Assembly: GCF_016909575.1 (NCBI RefSeq)
Contig: NZ_JAFBGA010000016.1
Location: forward strand, 62,001-126,000
Direction of reading: 5' to 3'
Source of the DNA: Streptomyces sp. HB132
Lineage (GTDB): Bacteria > Actinomycetota > Actinomycetes > Streptomycetales > Streptomycetaceae
DNA: 64,000 nucleotides
Part shown: in pieces, positions 26,510 through 35,369 of the stretch
Position numbering within the stretch: the first letter of the stretch is position 1
Layout: the number at the start of each line of letters is the position of its first letter
Program-made: the position numbers and the translations under genes
The notes under the pieces: model-generated
Database searches by the model: none
What the model saw: only the letters and a program-made list of their open reading frames with translations
Told to the model about the DNA's origin: nothing

Positions 26510-27208
26510 TCAGGACACCGCGCGGTAGCGGCGCTCCGGCCGGCCGGTCCCGCCGTACCGGAGGGACACCTCGGCCCGGCCCGTCTCCGCGAAGTACTCG
26601 AGGTAGCGGCGCGCGCTGACCCGTGACAGTGCGCCCGCCTCGGCGCACTCGGACGCCGACAGCCCCGCCGGATGCTCGCGCAGGACGCGTTCGACCAGAT
26701 CGGCGGTGTGGGCCGCCAGGCCCTTGGGGAGTTCGCGGGAGCCCGGTGGGCGGGTACCGAAAATGCGGTCCACGTCCTCCTGCCGGGCTTCCCGGTGGGC
26801 CTCGTCCAGGGCGTCCAGACGGTTGCGCAGCGAGGCCACGTGCTGCAGTTGCTCCTGCAGGGCCGAGCGGTGGAACGGTTTGATCAAGTAGTGCAGGGCG
26901 CCCGCCCGCAGGGCCGCCCTGACCACCCCGGCGTCGCGCGCCGCCGTGATGAACAGCGCGTCCGCGCTGTGGGTGTCCCCCTCCCGCTCCTCCGCCGCGC
27001 GCAGCTCCCGAAGCACCTGGATCCCGTCCATGTCGGGAAGGAAGATGTCGAGCAGGACCAGGTCGGGGCGGAGCCGGCGGGCCGCGCGCAGGGCCTCCGC
27101 GCCCGTGTGGGCCACCCCGACGACCGTAAAGCCGACCAAAGCGGACACATACCGGCTGTGCAGCTTCGCGACCATGAAGTCGTCGTCCACCACCAGCACT
27201 TTCGTCAC
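26510..27208 (-). CDS. CitB/DcuR-type two-component response regulator
   Basis: 232 residues. Receiver domain with acidic pocket DDD (8-10), phospho-acceptor Asp54 (VLLDIFLPDMDG), Thr88 and Lys110 (LIKPF). The C-terminal region has an HTH (GLSASECAEAGALSRVSARRYLEYF) like CitB, DcuR and DpiA regulators of C4 and tricarboxylate uptake. It is divergent from tctCBA, which fits control of that operon. No sensor kinase gene adjoins it, which is unusual since CitA/TctE-type kinases normally sit next to the regulator. Confidence 0.9.
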   Translation of the reverse strand: MTKVLVVDDDFMVAKLHSRYVSALVGFTVVGVAHTGAEALRAARRLRPDLVLLDIFLPDMDGIQVLRELRAAEEREGDTHSADALFITAARDAGVVRAALRAGALHYLIKPFHRSALQEQLQHVASLRNRLDALDEAHREARQEDVDRIFGTRPPGSRELPKGLAAHTADLVERVLREHPAGLSASECAEAGALSRVSARRYLEYFAETGRAEVSLRYGGTGRPERRYRAVS

Positions 27209-27225
27209 GCCGACACGCTAGGGCG

Positions 27226-27281
27226 CGACCACAACGACCACAACGTCCATTGATTCCGGAACGGCGACAGCTCGTTAACGC
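27226..27281. promoter_or_regulatory. Regulatory region between response regulator and tctC
   Basis: Contains a perfect tandem 9-bp repeat CGACCACAA (27226-27234, 27235-27243) and CTCGTTAACGC (27271-27281). The second motif recurs with one difference (CTTGTTAACGC) at 44751-44761 before the citrate transporter gene, so both tricarboxylate transport genes may share a regulator. Confidence 0.5.
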
Positions 27282-27350
27282 GCAGGCAACATGTGGGCCA
27301 CCTCACACCCGTTCACACCCCTCCACGTAGGGCTCGAAAGGCGGCACCCG

Positions 27351-28334
27351 GTGCGACTGCGCACTCCACTCGCCCTGTTCGGGGCAGCGCTGCTGGTGGC
27401 CGTCGGGCCACCGCTGCTCTCCACCGGCAGCGGTTCCGACTCCGGCACGCAGATCCCCGGACTGCGCTTCATGGTTCCCAACACACCCGGCGGCGGTTAC
27501 GACATCACGGCGCGTACCGCGGCGAAGAACGCCGAGGACGCGGGGCTCACCCACGGCATCGAGGTGTTCAACCTGCCCGGCGCGGGCGGCACCGTCGGTG
27601 TGACCCGGCTGGTCGCCGAGCACGGCAACGGCAAGCTCGCCATGTCCATGGGGCTCGGGGTCGTGGGCGCAGTGAACACCAACAAGTCGCCCAAGACCCT
27701 CGCCGACACGACCCCGATCGCCCGGCTCACCGAGGAGCAGGACATCGTCGTCGTCGCCAAGGACTCCCCCTACAGGACGATCGACCAGTTGCTCACCGCC
27801 TGGAAGAAGGACCCGGGGAAGATACCGGTCGGCGGCGGCTCCTCGCCCGGCGGTCCCGACCACCTGGCACCCATGCTGATGGCGAAGGCGGCCGGGATCG
27901 CACCGAAGGACGTCAACTACATCCCCTTCGACGGCGGCGGCGAACTGCTCGCCTCGATCCTCGGCAACAAGGTCGGCTTCGGCGTCTCCGGCGTCGGTGA
28001 GTACCTCGACCAGATCGAGTCCGGTGAGCTGCGCCTGCTCGCCGTCACCGGCCCGAAGCGTGTCCCGGGCCTCGACGCGCCCACCCTCCGTGAGGCCGGT
28101 CTCGACACCGACTTCACCAACTGGCGCGGCATCGTCGCCCCGCCCGGGCTCTCCGACGCCGAACGCGACAAGCTCGTCGGACTGGTGAGCGAACTGCACG
28201 ACTCGAAGCAGTGGCGTGAGTCCATGAAGAAGAACGGCTGGGACGACGCCTTCCTCGCGGGCGACGACTTCGGTGACTTCCTGGACGCCCAGGACCGCAG
28301 GGTCGTCACCGTCCTCAAGGAGCTGGGACTGTGA
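27351..28334 (+). CDS. tctC: Tripartite tricarboxylate transporter, substrate-binding protein TctC (Bug family)
   Basis: 327 residues from GTG 27351 (AAAGG 9 nt upstream). N-terminal hydrophobic export segment (TPLALFGAALLVAVGPPLL), then a Bug-type periplasmic-binding fold: MVPNTPGGGYDITAR, the LPGAGGTVG glycine loop, and VGGGSSPGGPDHL, which form the carboxylate cleft. In a Gram-positive this would be membrane tethered; there is no lipobox Cys, so the signal may stay uncleaved. It overlaps tctB by 4 nt (GTGA). Confidence 0.93.
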   Translation: MRLRTPLALFGAALLVAVGPPLLSTGSGSDSGTQIPGLRFMVPNTPGGGYDITARTAAKNAEDAGLTHGIEVFNLPGAGGTVGVTRLVAEHGNGKLAMSMGLGVVGAVNTNKSPKTLADTTPIARLTEEQDIVVVAKDSPYRTIDQLLTAWKKDPGKIPVGGGSSPGGPDHLAPMLMAKAAGIAPKDVNYIPFDGGGELLASILGNKVGFGVSGVGEYLDQIESGELRLLAVTGPKRVPGLDAPTLREAGLDTDFTNWRGIVAPPGLSDAERDKLVGLVSELHDSKQWRESMKKNGWDDAFLAGDDFGDFLDAQDRRVVTVLKELGL

Positions 28335-28861
28335 GCGACGAGAACACCCCCTCCCGGCCCGTCACCGCGCGTTCCTGGCTCCGCGAGCACTCCGAACTCG
28401 GCGTCTGCGTCATGCTGCTCGTGCTGGGCGTCCTCGTCCTGACCGACGCCCTGACGATGAGCGTGGACATCACCCAGCGCGGCCCCGTAGGCCCCCGGAC
28501 GGTCCCCGTCGTCGTCGGCATCGGGCTGCTGGCCGTCGCCGTGCTGCTGGCCGTCGACGTCCTGCGCGGCGGCCGCGGCGAGGCGGAGGGCGGCGAGGAC
28601 GTCGACCTCGACGAACCCGCCGACTGGCGCACCGTCGCCCTGCTCACCGGCGTCTTCCTCGCCTTCGCCGTCCTCATCGGCCCGCTCGGCTTCCCGATCT
28701 CCGGCGCCCTCCTCTTCTGGGGCTCGGCCTACGCCCTGGGCAGCCGCCACCACGACCGTGATCCGCTGATCGCGGCCGGGCTCTCCCTGATGACCTACTT
28801 CGTCTTCGACAACCTGCTCGGGGTGCCCCTCCCGGGCGGCCCGCTGATGGGGGTGCTCTGA
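28331..28861 (+). CDS. tctB: Tripartite tricarboxylate transporter, small membrane subunit TctB
   Basis: 176 residues from GTG 28331. Four predicted helices (VCMLLVLGVLVLTDALTM; VPVVVGIGLLAVAVLLAVDV; TVALLTGVFLAFAVLIGPLGF; a last pair AAGLSLMTYFVFDNLLG), with a charged cytoplasmic loop rich in Glu/Asp around residue 95. DUF1468/TctB. Stop is 3 nt before tctA. Confidence 0.92.
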   Translation: MSDENTPSRPVTARSWLREHSELGVCVMLLVLGVLVLTDALTMSVDITQRGPVGPRTVPVVVGIGLLAVAVLLAVDVLRGGRGEAEGGEDVDLDEPADWRTVALLTGVFLAFAVLIGPLGFPISGALLFWGSAYALGSRHHDRDPLIAAGLSLMTYFVFDNLLGVPLPGGPLMGVL

Positions 28862-28864
28862 CCG

Positions 28865-30352
28865 ATGGATTCCCTCAACTCCCTCATCGACGGGTTCGGC
28901 ACGGCGCTCACGCCGGTCAACCTGCTCTGGGCCGCGCTCGGCGTCCTGCTCGGCACGGCGATCGGCGTCCTTCCCGGCATCGGCCCCGCCATGGCCGTGG
29001 CGCTGCTGCTCCCGGTGACGTACGGCCTCGAACCGACCGGTGCCTTCATCATGTTCGCCGGGATCTACTACGGCGCGATGTTCGGCGGCTCCACCACCTC
29101 GATCCTCCTCAACACCCCGGGGGAGAGCGCGGCCGTCGTCGCCGCGATCGAGGGCAACCCGATGGCGAAGGCCGGACGCGGTGCGCAGGCGCTGGCCGCC
29201 GCCGCGATCGGCCACTTCGCCGGCGGCATGATCGGCACGATCCTGCTGGTCGTGCTCGCCCCGACCGTCGCCTCGCTCGCGGTCGACATCGGCGCACCCG
29301 ACTACTTCGCCATCATGGTGCTGGCGTTCATCGCCGTCACCTCCGTCCTCGGCTCCTCCCGCATCCGCGGCCTCGCCTCGCTCCTCATCGGTCTCACCAT
29401 CGGCCTCGTCGGCCTGGACCAGATGACGGGACAGCAGCGCCTCACCTTCGGCTCGCTCCAACTGGCCGACGGCATCGACGTGGTGATCGTGGCGGTCGGG
29501 CTGTTCGCCATCGGGGAGGCCCTCTGGGTCGCCGCACACCTGCGCCGCTCCGCGGGAAAGCCGATCCCCGTCGGCCGCCCCTGGCTCGGCCGGTCCGACG
29601 TCCGGCGCACCTGGAAGTCCTGGCTGCGCGGGCCCCTCATCGGCTTCCCGTTCGGCGCGATCCCGGCGGGCGGCGCGGAGATCCCCACCTTCCTCTCGTA
29701 CGTCACGGAGAAGCGGCTCTCCAAGCACCGCGACGAGTTCGGTAAGGGCGCCATCGAGGGTGTCGCCGGCCCGGAGTCGGCGGCCTCCGCCTCCGCCGCC
29801 GGAACCCTGGTCTCCATGCTCACGCTCGGCCTGCCCACCACGGCCGTCGCCGCCGTCATGCTGGCCGCCTTCCAGCAGTACGGCATCCAGCCCGGCCCGC
29901 TGCTGTTCGAGCGTGAGCCCGAGCTGGTGTGGGGCCTGATCGCGTCGCTCTTCGTCGGCATGGTGCTGCTCCTCGCGCTGAACCTGCCCCTCGCGCCGCT
30001 GTGGGCGAAGCTGCTGCGGATCCCGCGTCCCTACCTCTACGCGGGCATCCTGTTCTTCGCCGCCGTCGGCGCGTACGCGGTCGGCGGGGAGGCCGTCGAC
30101 CTGGTGATCCTGCTGGTGATCGGACTGATCGGCTTCGGAATGCGGCGGTACGGACTGCCCGTGCTCCCCGCGATCATCGCGGTCATCCTCGGGCCGTCCG
30201 CCGAGCAGCAGCTGCGGCGCGCCCTCCAGATCAGCGACGGCAGCGTGACGGGCCTGGTCGACACCCCGTTCTCGGTGACCGTGTACGTCATCGTCGCGCT
30301 GATCCTGGCGTGGCCCCTGGTGAGGAAGGTGCTCGGACGCAATCAGGCATGA
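28865..30352 (+). CDS. tctA: Tripartite tricarboxylate transporter, large membrane subunit TctA
   Basis: 495 residues, about 11-12 transmembrane helices. Family landmarks: LPGIGPAMAVALLLPVTYGL, FAGIYYGAMFGGSTTSILLN and GIPAGGAEIPTFLSY-like (here FGAIPAGGAEIPTFLSYV) and TLGLPTTAVAAVML. It carries substrate across the membrane using the proton or sodium gradient once TctC delivers it. Last gene of tctCBA; the following gene begins 34 nt later and may be co-transcribed. Confidence 0.95.
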   Translation: MDSLNSLIDGFGTALTPVNLLWAALGVLLGTAIGVLPGIGPAMAVALLLPVTYGLEPTGAFIMFAGIYYGAMFGGSTTSILLNTPGESAAVVAAIEGNPMAKAGRGAQALAAAAIGHFAGGMIGTILLVVLAPTVASLAVDIGAPDYFAIMVLAFIAVTSVLGSSRIRGLASLLIGLTIGLVGLDQMTGQQRLTFGSLQLADGIDVVIVAVGLFAIGEALWVAAHLRRSAGKPIPVGRPWLGRSDVRRTWKSWLRGPLIGFPFGAIPAGGAEIPTFLSYVTEKRLSKHRDEFGKGAIEGVAGPESAASASAAGTLVSMLTLGLPTTAVAAVMLAAFQQYGIQPGPLLFEREPELVWGLIASLFVGMVLLLALNLPLAPLWAKLLRIPRPYLYAGILFFAAVGAYAVGGEAVDLVILLVIGLIGFGMRRYGLPVLPAIIAVILGPSAEQQLRRALQISDGSVTGLVDTPFSVTVYVIVALILAWPLVRKVLGRNQA

Positions 30353-30386
30353 GGGGATGTCAGCGGCGGCTGAGAGGATTTCGGTC

Positions 30387-31874
30387 ATGACGACGATCGA
30401 CTGGGATGCCGCCGCCGACTCCTTCGACGAGGAACCCGACCACGGGCTGCGCGACCCCGCGGTCCGCGACGCCTGGGCGCGGCGCATGGAGACCTGGCTG
30501 CCCACCGCGCGCTCCACGGTCCTCGACCTCGGATGCGGTACGGGCAGCCTGGCTCTGCTCGTCGCCTGCCAGGGGCACCGCGTGACGGCCGTCGACCGGT
30601 CGCCGCGCATGGTGGAACAGGCGCGGGCCAAGCTGGCCGGGACCGGCACCGAGGTGCTCGTCGGCGACGCCGGGGACCCACCGGTCGGCACCCAGCGGTT
30701 CGACGTGATCCTCGCCCGGCACACGGTGTGGCTGCTGCCCGACCCTGCGGCCGCCCTGAGGCTCTGGTTCTCCCTGCTGCGGCCGGGCGGCCGGCTGGTA
30801 CTCGTCGAAGGCGTGTGGAACGGCACCGGACTCTCCGCCGCCCGTCTCACCTCGCTCCTCGCCGAGCACACGGAGCGCGTCCACCACGAGCCGCTCTCCG
30901 GGGACTCCCGGCTCTGGGGCAGGGAGGTCGACGACGAGCGGTACGCCCTGGTGGCCCGCGCCGAGCCGCCCCACCGCCACACCGAGGTCGTCGACGTCCA
31001 CCTGATCCTGCGCAGGGGCTCCGACGTGCTGCTCGCCCGGCGAGCCGGCACGGGGTACGCGGACGGGCTGCTCCACGCCCCCTCCGGGCACGCGGAGGAC
31101 GGCGAGGACGTGCGGGAGGCGATGATCCGGGAGACCGCCGAGGAGATCGGGGTCGAGCTGGCCCCGGACAAGCTCCGGGTGGCCCTGGTCATGCAGCACC
31201 GGGGGCCGGGCGGAAACCCCAGGATGGGCTGGTTCTTCGAGGCCGACCTCGATCCCGGGCGCCCGCCCCGCAACGCAGAGCCCGACAAGTGCTCCGAGCT
31301 CGCCTGGTACCCCCTGGACGCGCTGCCCGACGACATGGTGGCGTACTGCCGCGAGGGCCTCGACGGATACCGCGCCGGGCAGCGCTTCCTGATCCACTGG
31401 CACGAGGACGCCGACACCGTCGCGTACGCACCGCGAGGCACACGGCGAGCCGTCCCGCTGCCGGTGTCGGCGGCCCCCACCGGCCGGCTCCACCACCTGC
31501 GGCTGCCGGTGCCCGACCTGGCCGTGGCCGACGCGGAGTGGGGCTGGCTGCTCGGCCGGCTCGGCCATGTCCCGTACCAGCGCTGGGCGCAGGGCCGGAG
31601 CTGGCGGCACGGCGACAGCCATGTGGCGGTCGAGCACGCACCCGTCCCGCCCGGCGACGGGAACGGCAACGGCGACGCGCCGCGCCCCGGCACCGGCCGC
31701 CCGGCGTTCCACGTACGCGACCGTGCCACGCTGGACGCACTGGTGGCGGACGCCCCGGCACACGGTTGGAGGCCGCTGCCGCCCGACGGCCGTGCGGCGG
31801 CGGACGGCAGCGGGTGCCGTACGGCCCGTCTGGCGGACACGGCGGGGCACGAGGTGGAGCTGGTCGCCCCCTGA
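30387..31874 (+). CDS. Three-domain fusion: SAM methyltransferase, Nudix hydrolase, VOC domain
   Basis: 495 residues from ATG 30387 (AGAGGA 8 nt upstream). Residues 1-195: class I methyltransferase with LDLGCGTG (46-53), acidic AVD (68-70) and a post-core LLRPGGRLVLVEG. Residues 200-350: Nudix domain with a complete box G234-x5-E240-x7-R248-E249-x2-E252-E253-x-G255. Residues 365-495: VOC-like half fold (LHHLRLPVPDLAVADAEWGW ... FHVRDRATLDALV ... GHEVELVAP). All three look intact. Bifunctional methyltransferase/Nudix genes are known in Streptomyces; the added C-terminal VOC module is noteworthy. Probably acts on small-molecule or nucleotide substrates; real reaction unknown. Confidence 0.85.
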   Translation: MTTIDWDAAADSFDEEPDHGLRDPAVRDAWARRMETWLPTARSTVLDLGCGTGSLALLVACQGHRVTAVDRSPRMVEQARAKLAGTGTEVLVGDAGDPPVGTQRFDVILARHTVWLLPDPAAALRLWFSLLRPGGRLVLVEGVWNGTGLSAARLTSLLAEHTERVHHEPLSGDSRLWGREVDDERYALVARAEPPHRHTEVVDVHLILRRGSDVLLARRAGTGYADGLLHAPSGHAEDGEDVREAMIRETAEEIGVELAPDKLRVALVMQHRGPGGNPRMGWFFEADLDPGRPPRNAEPDKCSELAWYPLDALPDDMVAYCREGLDGYRAGQRFLIHWHEDADTVAYAPRGTRRAVPLPVSAAPTGRLHHLRLPVPDLAVADAEWGWLLGRLGHVPYQRWAQGRSWRHGDSHVAVEHAPVPPGDGNGNGDAPRPGTGRPAFHVRDRATLDALVADAPAHGWRPLPPDGRAAADGSGCRTARLADTAGHEVELVAP

Positions 31875-32019
31875 GAGCCCGCCCGTCCCACTCACGGGTA
31901 CGGGAGACGCGAGGGGCGTGCCCACCCCACGGACGGCGGCCGTCCATGTCGCCGTACGCACCGCCCGGACACGCCGACGGCCGGACGGGGAAGGCCGAAC
32001 GCCGCCCGGGCCGCCGGGC

Positions 32020-32517
32020 TCAGCGCACCAGCCCCGCCAGGCCCTCGGTGCGGGCGAGGTGCTCCAGCCCGTCCAGGGCCCGCACGGCCGCCTCCGCCGC
32101 CAGGGGGTCCCTGCCGGCGAGGCCGCTCTCCTCGAACTCGTCCTCGTCCAGGCGCAGTACGGACGAGCCGTCCGCCGACACCCACAGGTCCAGGTCCAGG
32201 TCCTCCACCAGGAGTTCGGATCCCCGCAGTACCGCGGGCCGGGTGATGTCGCAGTACCAGCCCTTCAGCTGTCCGGCTCCGGTGCGGACCTCCTTCACCG
32301 CGTACCACCGGTCGCGCCAGTAGTGCTCGGTGAAGACGTCGCCCGGCTCGAACCGTACGAATCCGAAGTCCCGTGCCCCCGGGGCGGCCCACGGGGCCCG
32401 GACGGTGATCCGGGTTCCGTCGTCGGCGACCGGCTCCGCCGGGTAACGGATCTTCGTACGGCCCGCCTTGACCAGTGCCACCGTCAACGTGGCGGGGTCA
32501 GCCGATCTCGTGGACAT
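32020..32517 (-). CDS. DUF402-domain protein (FomD-like)
   Basis: 165 residues from ATG 32517; the start lies inside the upstream GNAT gene (20-nt overlap), so the two are co-expressed. DUF402 signatures: FVRFEPGDVFTEHYWRD, GWYCDITRPAVLRG, ELLVEDLDLDLWV and LDEDEFEESGL. Characterised relatives such as FomD hydrolyse nucleoside mono- or diphosphate conjugates with divalent metals bound by the Asp/Glu-rich strand. No fosfomycin genes are present here, so the substrate is open. Confidence 0.82.
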   Translation of the reverse strand: MSTRSADPATLTVALVKAGRTKIRYPAEPVADDGTRITVRAPWAAPGARDFGFVRFEPGDVFTEHYWRDRWYAVKEVRTGAGQLKGWYCDITRPAVLRGSELLVEDLDLDLWVSADGSSVLRLDEDEFEESGLAGRDPLAAEAAVRALDGLEHLARTEGLAGLVR

Positions 32518-33418
32518 GGCGCACCTCCGTGGCGCAGATCTCGTAGCCGAACCAGCGGTTGACCGCCAGCATCGGGCCGTTGCCGGCGTCGTTACCGGTG
32601 TAGGCGTCCGTGTACCCGGCCGCCCGCGCCCGGTGCAGCGAGGCGTTCTTGGCGAGCTTCGCCAGTCCTCTGCCCCGGAAGGCACGCAGGGTGCCGGTCA
32701 TCGCGGACCAGTAGCGGGTCGTGCCGTCGGTCTCCGCCGCGCTGAACGCAGCGACCTGTCCGTCCACCGTCACGACCGTGGTGAGCGCGCGGTCGAAGGC
32801 CGGCCGCCGCCAGGTCGTGGCCAGCCAGTCCTCGTAGTCGGAGAACTCCACCGGGGTGTCGCTCGGCTCGTCCGCGGTCGTCGCCGCGTCGGCCTCGAAC
32901 AGCGGTCGTGGATCGTCCTCGAAGTCGGCCGCGGTGAGCAGTGCGACCCCGGCGGGGAGCTCCCGGAGCGGCGGCAGCGAACCGTCCGTCAGGCCGAGAC
33001 GCAGGAAGTGCGCGGGCCTGCGCGCCTCGAAGCCGCGCTTCCCGGCGAACGCGCGGTCGGCCGGCTCGTCGAGCACCCAGGTGTAGACGGCACTCGCACC
33101 GGCACCGGCCAGATACTCCTCACCGGCCCGCACCAGCAGCGACCCCGCGCCCCGCCGCCTCCGGTCCGGATGGACGTACGGATTGCAGAAACCCTGGCCC
33201 GGCTTCGGGCTCTCGTGGGAGATGCCGACCTGCGCCGTGCCGATCACCTCGCCGTCCTCCTCCGCGACCAGCAGCCGGTAGTGCCGGTCGGGGTGAGCGT
33301 CGGCCAGGTCGCGCAGGACCTGCTCCGGAGTCGTCACCATGTACGGCAGCGCCGCACGCCGCACCCGCACCCAGGCCTCCGCGTCAGCGGGAAGGAAGTC
33401 GCGCACCAGTACCGTCAT
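32498..33418 (-). CDS. Tandem GNAT-family N-acetyltransferase
   Basis: 306 residues from ATG 33418. The first half is a full GNAT domain with VIGTAQV, CNPYVHPDRRRRGAGSLLV (acetyl-CoA binding R/Q-x-x-G-x-G/A region) and VYTWVLDEPADRAFAGKRGFE. The second half repeats the fold (FSAAETDGTTRYWSAMTGTLRAFRGRGLAKLAKN, with RAFRGRGLAK as its CoA site). Such tandem proteins acetylate small molecules or peptides; the acceptor is unknown. First of a two-gene unit with the DUF402 gene. Confidence 0.9.
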   Translation of the reverse strand: MTVLVRDFLPADAEAWVRVRRAALPYMVTTPEQVLRDLADAHPDRHYRLLVAEEDGEVIGTAQVGISHESPKPGQGFCNPYVHPDRRRRGAGSLLVRAGEEYLAGAGASAVYTWVLDEPADRAFAGKRGFEARRPAHFLRLGLTDGSLPPLRELPAGVALLTAADFEDDPRPLFEADAATTADEPSDTPVEFSDYEDWLATTWRRPAFDRALTTVVTVDGQVAAFSAAETDGTTRYWSAMTGTLRAFRGRGLAKLAKNASLHRARAAGYTDAYTGNDAGNGPMLAVNRWFGYEICATEVRHVHEIG

Positions 33419-33512
33419 GGGCGGACGGTAACGCGGGGTACGGAGCGGCGCCTCCGAGTTTCCGGCGGCGGGCCGGTGACGGGACAGCCCCCGGGTGGGA
33501 CAGAATCGGCGC

Positions 33513-33887
33513 GTGACCCTGAAGATCGCCGTTGACCCGGACTCCGCCACCGCCCCGTACGAGCAGCTGCGCGCGCAGCTCTCCGAACAGGCCCGCTCAG
33601 GCGCCCTGCCCGTCGGCCACCGCCTCCCGACCGTACGAGGCCTGGCCGGGGAACTGGGCCTCGCCGCCAACACCGTGGCCAAGGCGTACCGCGCGCTGGA
33701 GACCGACGGGGTGATCGAGACCCGAGGCCGCAACGGGACGTTCGTCGCAGCCGCGGGGGACGCGGCGGCCCGCCACGCCGCCACGGCGGCGCAGGAGTAC
33801 GCCGAGCAGGCCCGGCGCCTCGGCATCTCCCGGGCCGACGCGCTGGCCCTGGCGGAGGACGCCGTACGGGCGGCCTATGTGCGGTAG
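33513..33887 (+). CDS. Short GntR-family regulator (YtrA-like)
   Basis: 124 residues from GTG 33513 (VTLKIAVDPDSATAPYEQL). Winged HTH of the GntR fold (LPTVRGLAGELGLAANTVAKAYRALE..., with TRGRNGTFV as wing), followed by only about 45 helical residues, so it lacks a large ligand domain. This size matches the YtrA subfamily, which usually controls adjacent ABC transporters, but none lies here. Divergent from the GNAT gene with a gap of 94 nt. Confidence 0.88.
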   Translation: MTLKIAVDPDSATAPYEQLRAQLSEQARSGALPVGHRLPTVRGLAGELGLAANTVAKAYRALETDGVIETRGRNGTFVAAAGDAAARHAATAAQEYAEQARRLGISRADALALAEDAVRAAYVR

Positions 33888-33907
33888 CGCGCGGGGACGC
33901 CGGCCGC

Positions 33908-35002
33908 TCACAGGTAGAGACCCGCGTCCGCCCCCACGTCCTGCTTGGGCACCGACGCCGGCCCCTTGCCCCGCCGAAGGGCGTACAGCTCGGCGAGCGT
34001 CGCACCCTCGCGGCCCAGCCCCTCCTCGGTGCCCAGCCAGGACGCCGACTCCGCCCGGGTCAGCGAGCCGACCTCGATGCGCGCCAGACAACGGCCCGGC
34101 CTGACCACTGCGGGGTGCAACCGCTCCAGGTCCTCATTGGTGGTCAACCCCACCAGCACGTTACGGCCCTGGCCGAGCAGCCCGTCCGTCAGATTGAGCA
34201 GCCGCGACAGTGCCTGACCCGCCGTGTGCTTCGCCTCGCCGCGGATCAGCTCGTCGCAGTCCTCCAGGAGCAACAGCCGCCACCGTCCCTTGGCCGAACC
34301 GTCGTCCTCACCGATGGCGATGTCCATCAGATAGCCCACGTCGTTGAAGAGCCGCTCCGGGTCCAGGACGCAGTCGACCTGGCACCAGTCCCGCCAGGAG
34401 CGGGCGAGGGTACGCAGCGCCGAGGTCTTGCCGGTGCCCGGAGGGCCGTGCAGCAGGAGCAGCCGGCCGGAGATGTCGTCGGGGGTGACCTTCATCAGCC
34501 CGTCCATGGCGTCGGCCACCGGAGCCGTGTAGTTGTGCCGGACCTCGTCCCAGGTGCCGGCGGCGATCTGCCGGGTGGTGCGGTGCGGGCCGCGGCGCGG
34601 TGAGACGTACCAGAAGCCCATGGGCACGTTGTCCGGCTGCGGCTCCGGCTCGTCCTGGGCCTCGTCGGTCGCCTCGGAGAGGATCTTCCGGGCCAGCTCG
34701 GGAGTGGTGGCGGTGACCGTGACGTCGGCGCCCCGCTTCCACCGCGAGACCAGCAGCGTCCACCCGTCACCCTCGGCGAGGGTCGCGTTGCGGTCGTCGT
34801 CGCGGGCGGACCTCAGCACCCGGGCGGCCGCGGGCAGCAGGGTGGCCCCCGACTTGACCCGGTCGAGGGAGGAGCTGTGGGAGTGAGGCTGCTCGCCCGT
34901 CACGAAGCGGCCCAGGAACAGTGCCTCCACGACGTCGGACGGCGAATCGCTGTCATCGACGTTGATCCGGATCGGCAGGGCGGACTCGGGGTTGGCAGAC
35001 AT
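33908..35002 (-). CDS. AAA-family ATPase with DUF5925-type N-terminal domain
   Basis: 364 residues from ATG 35002. N-terminal region (1-150) is of the DUF5925 kind (RINVDDSDSPSDVVEALFLG) and is followed by an AAA domain: Walker A GPPGTGKT (186-193), Walker B LLLLEDCDE (243-251), sensor TTNED (287-291) and arginine-rich VRPGRCLARIE. The second-region motifs resemble Rvb/FtsH-type AAA proteins. It probably remodels proteins in the cytoplasm; its partner is unknown. The stop is 20 nt from the stop of the convergent GntR gene. Confidence 0.85.
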   Translation of the reverse strand: MSANPESALPIRINVDDSDSPSDVVEALFLGRFVTGEQPHSHSSSLDRVKSGATLLPAAARVLRSARDDDRNATLAEGDGWTLLVSRWKRGADVTVTATTPELARKILSEATDEAQDEPEPQPDNVPMGFWYVSPRRGPHRTTRQIAAGTWDEVRHNYTAPVADAMDGLMKVTPDDISGRLLLLHGPPGTGKTSALRTLARSWRDWCQVDCVLDPERLFNDVGYLMDIAIGEDDGSAKGRWRLLLLEDCDELIRGEAKHTAGQALSRLLNLTDGLLGQGRNVLVGLTTNEDLERLHPAVVRPGRCLARIEVGSLTRAESASWLGTEEGLGREGATLAELYALRRGKGPASVPKQDVGADAGLYL

Positions 35003-35369
35003 GGCGGCAATGATCCGCCACGGAGGCACCCCGCGCACCCGGGTTTCAGCAGCCGCACCCGGGTGGTGGGTCCGAGTGGCCGGGCCCGCGGCGCAGCGTA
35101 CGCGTGCCGCGCACGGAGGCGAACCTCGCGGTGAGCGCCGGGTCCAGGACGCCGCGCGTGCCGTACGGCCCCCAACCGTGCGCCGTCCCACGGCGGATGA
35201 CCGCGCGGGCGATTTCACCACTGGTGCGTGGGATGTCGGGTTCCGATATGACGTGTCGCCAGGAGTACGGCGTCCGGACCCTGTCGAAGCTTTTTGGCAT
35301 GGACACTTCCGGAAATCGGGCCCGTACTGCTACCACGGAGTAGGCAGAGATCCTGCCCAAGGAGGTTCC
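35003..35369. other. Divergent intergenic region
   Basis: About 367 bases between the AAA ATPase and SGNH hydrolase genes. It has GCACCCGGGT direct repeats around 35035-35065, TTCCGGAA (35307-35314), and an AT-rich patch CTTTTTGGCAT about 35290-35300 that may belong to the esterase promoter. No gene is supported. Confidence 0.4.
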
